Below, in pieces: positions 60,389 through 64,000 of a stretch of DNA of 64,000 nt (the stretch's first letter is position 1; the number at the start of each line of letters is the position of its first letter). Under the pieces are notes generated by a model that saw nothing but the letters and a program-made list of their open reading frames with translations, was not told where the DNA came from and ran no database searches. The DNA comes from JADCRZ01 sp037718865. Lineage in GTDB: Bacteria; Bacteroidota; Bacteroidia; Chitinophagales; Chitinophagaceae. Made by a program: the position numbers and the translations under genes. The stretch is from NCBI GenBank assembly GCA_037718865.1, contig JBBJMP010000004.1, forward strand, positions 186,001-250,000, given 5' to 3'.

Positions 60389-62032
60389 ATGGCAAGCAAA
60401 AAGTACTTATCCTTTGTTGGCATCCTATGCCTCTTAGCGTTGGGTTCGTTCGCTCAAGTAGGAACAACTTACAACGTTTTAGATTCTTCCCTGATTTCAA
60501 AGAAAAACCTACCACAACACAACGAGTTCATGAACAATGCTTACCCTTTTCCTGCTAAACCCCGCAATCAATGGGAGATAGGTGTTAAAGGAGGAATTTT
60601 CACCGTTATTGGCGACGTTCCGCAAACTTTTCCGACCATTGGTTATGGTATCCACGTTCGAAAAGCATTAGGATATGTATTCTCTTTAAGAGCTGAATAC
60701 CTGCGGGGACATGCTAAAGGTCTTAACTGGAAAAGGAGAGGTGCCGGTTTAAGTGATCCTTTTTTGAGAAGTGGATATCCTAATTTCGGACCGGTTTACG
60801 ATAATTATAAGACAAGAGTTCAGGACCTTTCATTACAAGGTGTTGTTGCTTTAAATAATGTACGTTTTCATAAGGCTAAATCCGGTTTTGTAATATATGG
60901 TCTTGTTGGTATTGGTGGATCAATATACATCACAAAGGTTAACGCTTTAAATGGTACTACGCGGTATAACTTTGCCGGTATTACAGGTAATAACGTTTAC
61001 TCAAACAGAAAAGATACGAAAGATGCCTTGAAAGATCTGCTGGACGATAGCTACGAATCTTCTGCTGAAGGCGCAGGAGCGGAGGGTGCCAAGGTGTTCG
61101 GCGAAAGCTTTAAGCCATCAGTTAATTTTGGTGGTGGCATCGCTTTCCGGCTTGGCAAAAGGGTTAACCTGGCTATTGAAGATCGCCTGACTATCGTCAA
61201 AACCGATCTGCTTGACGGTCAGCGCTGGCAGAACGTGGTTACCTCTGTAGGTGGACGTATTCTGTCTCCTGACTATGATAACTACAATTACCTGACTGTT
61301 GGCTTGAACTTTAACCTGGGAGCAAAATCTGTTGAGCCATTATGGTGGATGAACCCATTGGATTATGCTTACAGCGAAATAAATGCGCCTAAGCATATGA
61401 AGATGCCTAAGCCAATACTGGATGATGCAGATGCTGACGGCATCACTGACCAGTTTGACCTTGAGCCAAATACTCCTGCAAGTGCACCAGTGGATTCTCA
61501 TGGTGTAAGCCGCGATACGGATGGTGACGGTGTTCCGGATTATAAAGACAAAGAGCTCATCACTCCTACACAATGTCAGCCGGTTGACGCAGACGGTGTT
61601 GGTAAATGTCCTGAGCCGGCATGCTGTACTACCTTGGATTCATTGTTAAAAGAAATGACGCTTAAGCAACAGGGTTGTGGTGTTGGCGAGATGCCAAGCA
61701 TTTCTTTCAGAGGCCGCGCCGTTACTTTGAGTAATGATGCCAAGGCTGTTTTGACAACTGTTGCTGAAAGATTACGTAATAACCCCAATTGTAAGATAGC
61801 AGTTGTTGGTTACGGTGAATCAAGCAAGTCTGCACAGCAATTGAGCTGGGATAGGGTAAACGCAGTGATCAATCACCTGGTTGAAAAAGAAGGCGTAAGT
61901 TCAGACAGATTCATATTCAAATATGGTGAAACAGGAGGAGATGCAAATACTGTTGATCTTAGAGATGGAACAAACGAAGAAGGCCCTAACACAGTGCCTG
62001 CCGCCCCACATCCAAATTTGAGAAGAAGGTAA
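60389..62032 (+). CDS. OmpA family outer-membrane protein with calcium-type repeats
   Basis: The 547-residue envelope protein has a signal peptide (VGILCLLALGSFAQ) and a predicted beta-barrel of about 300 residues, with aromatic strand ends such as YGIHVRKALGYVFSLRAEYLRG. Thrombospondin type 3-like repeats at about 345-395 are rich in Asp (DADADGITDQFD, DTDGDGVPDYKDKE). A C-terminal OmpA peptidoglycan-binding domain at about 430-530 has ISFRGRAVTLSNDAKAVLTTVAERL and VVGYGESSKSAQQLSWDRVNAVINHLVEKEGV. It anchors the outer membrane to murein. Two Cys-rich spots (CQPVDADG, CPEPACC) precede the OmpA domain. A strong hairpin terminates it. Confidence 0.9.
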   Translation: MASKKYLSFVGILCLLALGSFAQVGTTYNVLDSSLISKKNLPQHNEFMNNAYPFPAKPRNQWEIGVKGGIFTVIGDVPQTFPTIGYGIHVRKALGYVFSLRAEYLRGHAKGLNWKRRGAGLSDPFLRSGYPNFGPVYDNYKTRVQDLSLQGVVALNNVRFHKAKSGFVIYGLVGIGGSIYITKVNALNGTTRYNFAGITGNNVYSNRKDTKDALKDLLDDSYESSAEGAGAEGAKVFGESFKPSVNFGGGIAFRLGKRVNLAIEDRLTIVKTDLLDGQRWQNVVTSVGGRILSPDYDNYNYLTVGLNFNLGAKSVEPLWWMNPLDYAYSEINAPKHMKMPKPILDDADADGITDQFDLEPNTPASAPVDSHGVSRDTDGDGVPDYKDKELITPTQCQPVDADGVGKCPEPACCTTLDSLLKEMTLKQQGCGVGEMPSISFRGRAVTLSNDAKAVLTTVAERLRNNPNCKIAVVGYGESSKSAQQLSWDRVNAVINHLVEKEGVSSDRFIFKYGETGGDANTVDLRDGTNEEGPNTVPAAPHPNLRRR

Positions 62033-62051
62033 TTTACCTTTGCCAAATACT

Positions 62052-62080
62052 ATAAAACCCTCCGCAATGGAGGGTTTTAT
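62052..62080 (+). terminator. Terminator after the OmpA-like gene
   Basis: A perfect 12-bp stem (62052-62063 ataaaaccctcc with 62069-62080) and 5-base loop lie 20 bases after the stop codon. The descending arm ends in ttttat, giving the usual U-rich end. Confidence 0.85.
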
Positions 62081-62161
62081 ATTTACATTAACTCCGCCGT
62101 TTTGGGAAGCTGATATTTTCCTGTCAATTTTGCACATAAACACTTAACTTCGCAGGCCTTT

Positions 62162-62956
62162 ATGAGATTTTTAACAGCGTTATTACTGGTTTCGATTTTA
62201 TTCTCCTCTTGTTCCAAGTTAGCCAAGGTTCAGAAAAGTACTGATTATGACTATAAGCTGAAGATGGCTAATGAGTATTATGCAAAGAAGAAGTACAATT
62301 ATGCTCAGCAGCTTTACGAAGAACTTTTTCCCATCTTTAAAGGCACGGACCGCTTCGAGGATGTTTATTTTAATTATGCCTATTGTGCCTACTATCAGAA
62401 AGATTATTTTAATGCAGAGAATTTGTTCAAGGGTTTCGTCGAGGTTTTCCCTACAAGCACAAGGGCGGAAGAAATGAATTATATGAGAGCTTATTGTTTC
62501 CATAAGCAATCGCCTAAATTGGAACTGGATCAGACCAATACCCATAAAGCGATTGGACTGATGCAAACATTTATCAATACGCATCCGAACTCTACCCGGA
62601 TCAAAGAAGCCACAGAAATCATTGACAAGAGCAGAATTAAACTGGAAGCAAAGGAAGCAAGGAATGCAGAATTATATTTTAATATTGGCCAGTTTAAGGC
62701 AGCAGCTATTGCATTTGCCAACCTGATGAACAATTTTCCGGAATCAGAAAAAAGTGATGAATACAAATTATTGGTGATACGTTCTTATTTTGAATATGCG
62801 TCTTTGAGTATTGATGAAAAGAAGGGCGAAAGATTTGAACAGGTAATCACCGAATGCAATGATTTTATAGACCGCTTTCCGAACAGCAAGCTGGTTAAAG
62901 AAGCAGAAAAATATTTAAGCTCATCTCAAAATAATATTAAAGATCTAAAAATATGA
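62162..62956 (+). CDS. bamD: Outer-membrane assembly lipoprotein BamD
   Basis: BamD is the TPR lipoprotein that works with BamA to insert beta-barrel proteins. The 264 residues start with a lipoprotein signal (SILFSSCSKL). TPR-like helices follow: DYKLKMANEYYAKKKYNYAQQLYEEL, FEDVYFNYAYCAYYQKDYFNAENLFKGF, VFPTSTRAEEMNYMRAYC, HPNSTRIKEA and AELYFNIGQFKAAAIAFANLMNNFPESEKSDE. Its stop overlaps the rpoZ start by four bases, so the two are coupled. Confidence 0.9.
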   Translation: MRFLTALLLVSILFSSCSKLAKVQKSTDYDYKLKMANEYYAKKKYNYAQQLYEELFPIFKGTDRFEDVYFNYAYCAYYQKDYFNAENLFKGFVEVFPTSTRAEEMNYMRAYCFHKQSPKLELDQTNTHKAIGLMQTFINTHPNSTRIKEATEIIDKSRIKLEAKEARNAELYFNIGQFKAAAIAFANLMNNFPESEKSDEYKLLVIRSYFEYASLSIDEKKGERFEQVITECNDFIDRFPNSKLVKEAEKYLSSSQNNIKDLKI

Positions 62957-63294
62957 GTAAGTTAAGAAGACAACTTAGTGCGAACACAAGTAACATGGCA
63001 GAGACTAAAAATCTTACCGATATAAAAAATAAGACCGGTAATTTATACGAATCAATTGCTATTATTGCGAAACGTGCTAACCAGATAAATATTTCTCTCA
63101 AAGAAGAATTGCATAATAAGCTGGAAGAATTTGCCAGCCATACCGACAGCCTGGAGGAAATTCACGAAAATAAAGAGCAGATAGAAATTTCAAGGGCATA
63201 CGAAAGAATGCCTAATCCTTCCCTCTTGGCAACGCAGGAATTTATGGATGATAAGATCCATTACCGCAGGAACGAGGATAATTTATTTAGTTGA
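62953..63294 (+). CDS. rpoZ: RNA polymerase omega subunit (Bacteroidota type)
   Basis: This 113-residue protein matches the Bacteroidota omega/Rpb6-like family: TGNLYESIAIIAKRANQIN carries the conserved helix that wraps the beta' C-terminus, followed by the helical LKEELHNKLEEFASHTDSLEEIHENKEQIEISRAYERMPNP. The omega subunit assists polymerase assembly. The first ATG overlaps the bamD stop codon. An internal ATG at residue 15 (MAETKNL) could be the true start. A strong terminator follows. Confidence 0.87.
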   Translation: MSKLRRQLSANTSNMAETKNLTDIKNKTGNLYESIAIIAKRANQINISLKEELHNKLEEFASHTDSLEEIHENKEQIEISRAYERMPNPSLLATQEFMDDKIHYRRNEDNLFS

Positions 63295-63315
63295 TGCCGT
63301 TATTTAATTTATATC

Positions 63316-63351
63316 GAAAAGCGACAGGTTGATACTGTCGCTTTTCCTTTT
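63316..63351 (+). terminator. Terminator after rpoZ
   Basis: A perfect 12-bp stem (63316-63327 gaaaagcgacag with 63335-63346) with a 7-base loop lies 21 bases after the rpoZ stop codon, and its descending arm ends in cgcttttccttt. It closes the bamD-rpoZ unit before coaBC. Confidence 0.85.
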
Positions 63352-63395
63352 ATTCAGCGATCATTTGTGCTGAATATTTTGCATAATTTTAGGGC

Positions 63396-64000
63396 ATGTT
63401 TCAGGATAAGAAAATTTTGTTAGGCATAACCGGAAGCATAGCGGCGTATAAATCTATCCTGCTGGTCCGGCAACTTGTTAAATCCGGAGCAGAAGTCAAG
63501 GTTATTTTAACGCCCTCGGCAAAAGATTTTGTTTCGCCGCTTACTTTGTCAACGCTTTCCAGAAATCCCGTACTTGCTGATTTGTTTTTAGAAAATTCGT
63601 GGGCTAATCATGTATTGTTGGGCAGATGGGCAGATGTTATGCTCATTGCACCATTAAGTTGCAATACGCTGGCAAAAATGGCTTTCGGATTATGCGATAA
63701 CCTGCTGCTGGCAACCTATCTGTCTGCCACCTGCCCGGTAGTAGTTGCCCCTGCCATGGATGAGGACATGTGGAATCATCCTGCTATCAAAAACAACCTG
63801 GATCAAATAAGATCTTTTGGAAATAGCGTTATTCCCGTTCAGAAAGGTGAATTGGCCAGCGGGCTGTACGGCGACGGACGAATGGCTGAACCAGAGGACA
63901 TAACCGCCTTTATTGGTGCTCAATTTTTTTCTCTTCAGGATCTTAGGGGTAAAAGGGTTCTGGTTGCCGCAGGCCCGACATATGAGCCCATCGACCCGGT
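63396..64000 (+). CDS. coaBC: CoaBC (phosphopantothenoylcysteine synthetase/decarboxylase), 5' part
   Basis: This bifunctional enzyme of coenzyme A synthesis runs off the window edge. The first 201 residues show the FMN decarboxylase (CoaC) domain: ILLGITGSIAAYKSILLVRQLVKSGAEVKVILTPSA, ADVMLIAPLSCNTLAKMAFGLCDNLLLATYL, and the substrate-loop PAMDEDMWNHPA with the conserved Met. Then GYGDGRMAEPEDI-like GLYGDGRMAEPEDI leads to the start of the CoaB domain (GKRVLVAAGPTYEPIDPV). The order bamD-rpoZ-coaBC is familiar from Bacteroidota. The ATG at 63396 fits the family start. Confidence 0.93.
   Translation, partial: MFQDKKILLGITGSIAAYKSILLVRQLVKSGAEVKVILTPSAKDFVSPLTLSTLSRNPVLADLFLENSWANHVLLGRWADVMLIAPLSCNTLAKMAFGLCDNLLLATYLSATCPVVVAPAMDEDMWNHPAIKNNLDQIRSFGNSVIPVQKGELASGLYGDGRMAEPEDITAFIGAQFFSLQDLRGKRVLVAAGPTYEPIDP

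Overview
The window looks like a chromosomal segment of a Bacteroidota bacterium, most likely family Chitinophagaceae. The evidence is a type IX secretion sorting domain, a Bacteroidota-type RNA polymerase omega protein, an OmpA protein with calcium-type repeats, start codons that mostly lack Shine-Dalgarno sites, and several promoters matching the phylum's TTTG / TAnnTTTG consensus. No plasmid, phage, insertion sequence, CRISPR array or defence island is visible. It reads as core genome, with long runs of housekeeping genes and some secreted or membrane accessory genes.

Layout. 1-6.8 kb: acyltransferase, thioesterase, dipeptide epimerase, a photolyase-like protein, a YitT membrane protein and proline dehydrogenase, then tRNA-Val. 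6.9-13 kb: a secreted protein of unknown function, thyA-folA, a methyltransferase and the three-gene proton-translocating transhydrogenase pntAA-pntAB-pntB. 13-24 kb: LysM protein, fmt, FKBP isomerase, CPBP protease, pepT, SPFH protein, ExbB/ExbD, prmC and ribD. 24-38 kb: oxidoreductases, 3-hydroxyacyl-CoA and glutaryl-CoA-type dehydrogenases, Mrp, GDPD, pyrF, aroK, a PP-loop ATPase and a 7TM sensor kinase. 38-49 kb: ftsK-lolA, ubiX, a thioredoxin lipoprotein, two candidate small RNAs, an alpha-oxoamine synthase (sphingolipid/sulfonolipid type), a PafA-type phosphatase and an M16 protease. 49-60 kb: RNA-binding protein, rpsF-rpsR-rplI, a large T9SS-exported nuclease-like protein, htpG, recJ and a polyprenyl synthase. 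60-64 kb: ompA-like gene, bamD-rpoZ and the start of coaBC.

How the genes work together. thyA and folA form a dTMP/folate pair. The pnt genes form an NADPH-generating proton pump. ftsK-lolA, bamD and the OmpA protein serve the cell envelope. rpsF-rpsR encode two of the three proteins known to hold the 16S anti-Shine-Dalgarno tail in this phylum, and rpsR and rplI are the two genes here seen with strong Shine-Dalgarno sites.

The most unusual material is non-coding. (1) About a dozen intergenic spots carry simple 'word' repeats (gtgcgaat, gtttaaag, gagttatgagtgatg and similar), several forming perfect inverted repeats of 13-19 bp. Some run into the 3' end of a gene and supply its last codons. 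(2) Two tandem modules share a TTTTCATAGGATA 5' element followed by a hairpin and T-run, and look like small RNAs. (3) A folded multi-hairpin repeat lies at 858-985. (4) thyA carries a 9-residue insertion that looks like an embedded repeat. (5) The photolyase lacks the cysteines expected for the family's iron-sulfur cluster.
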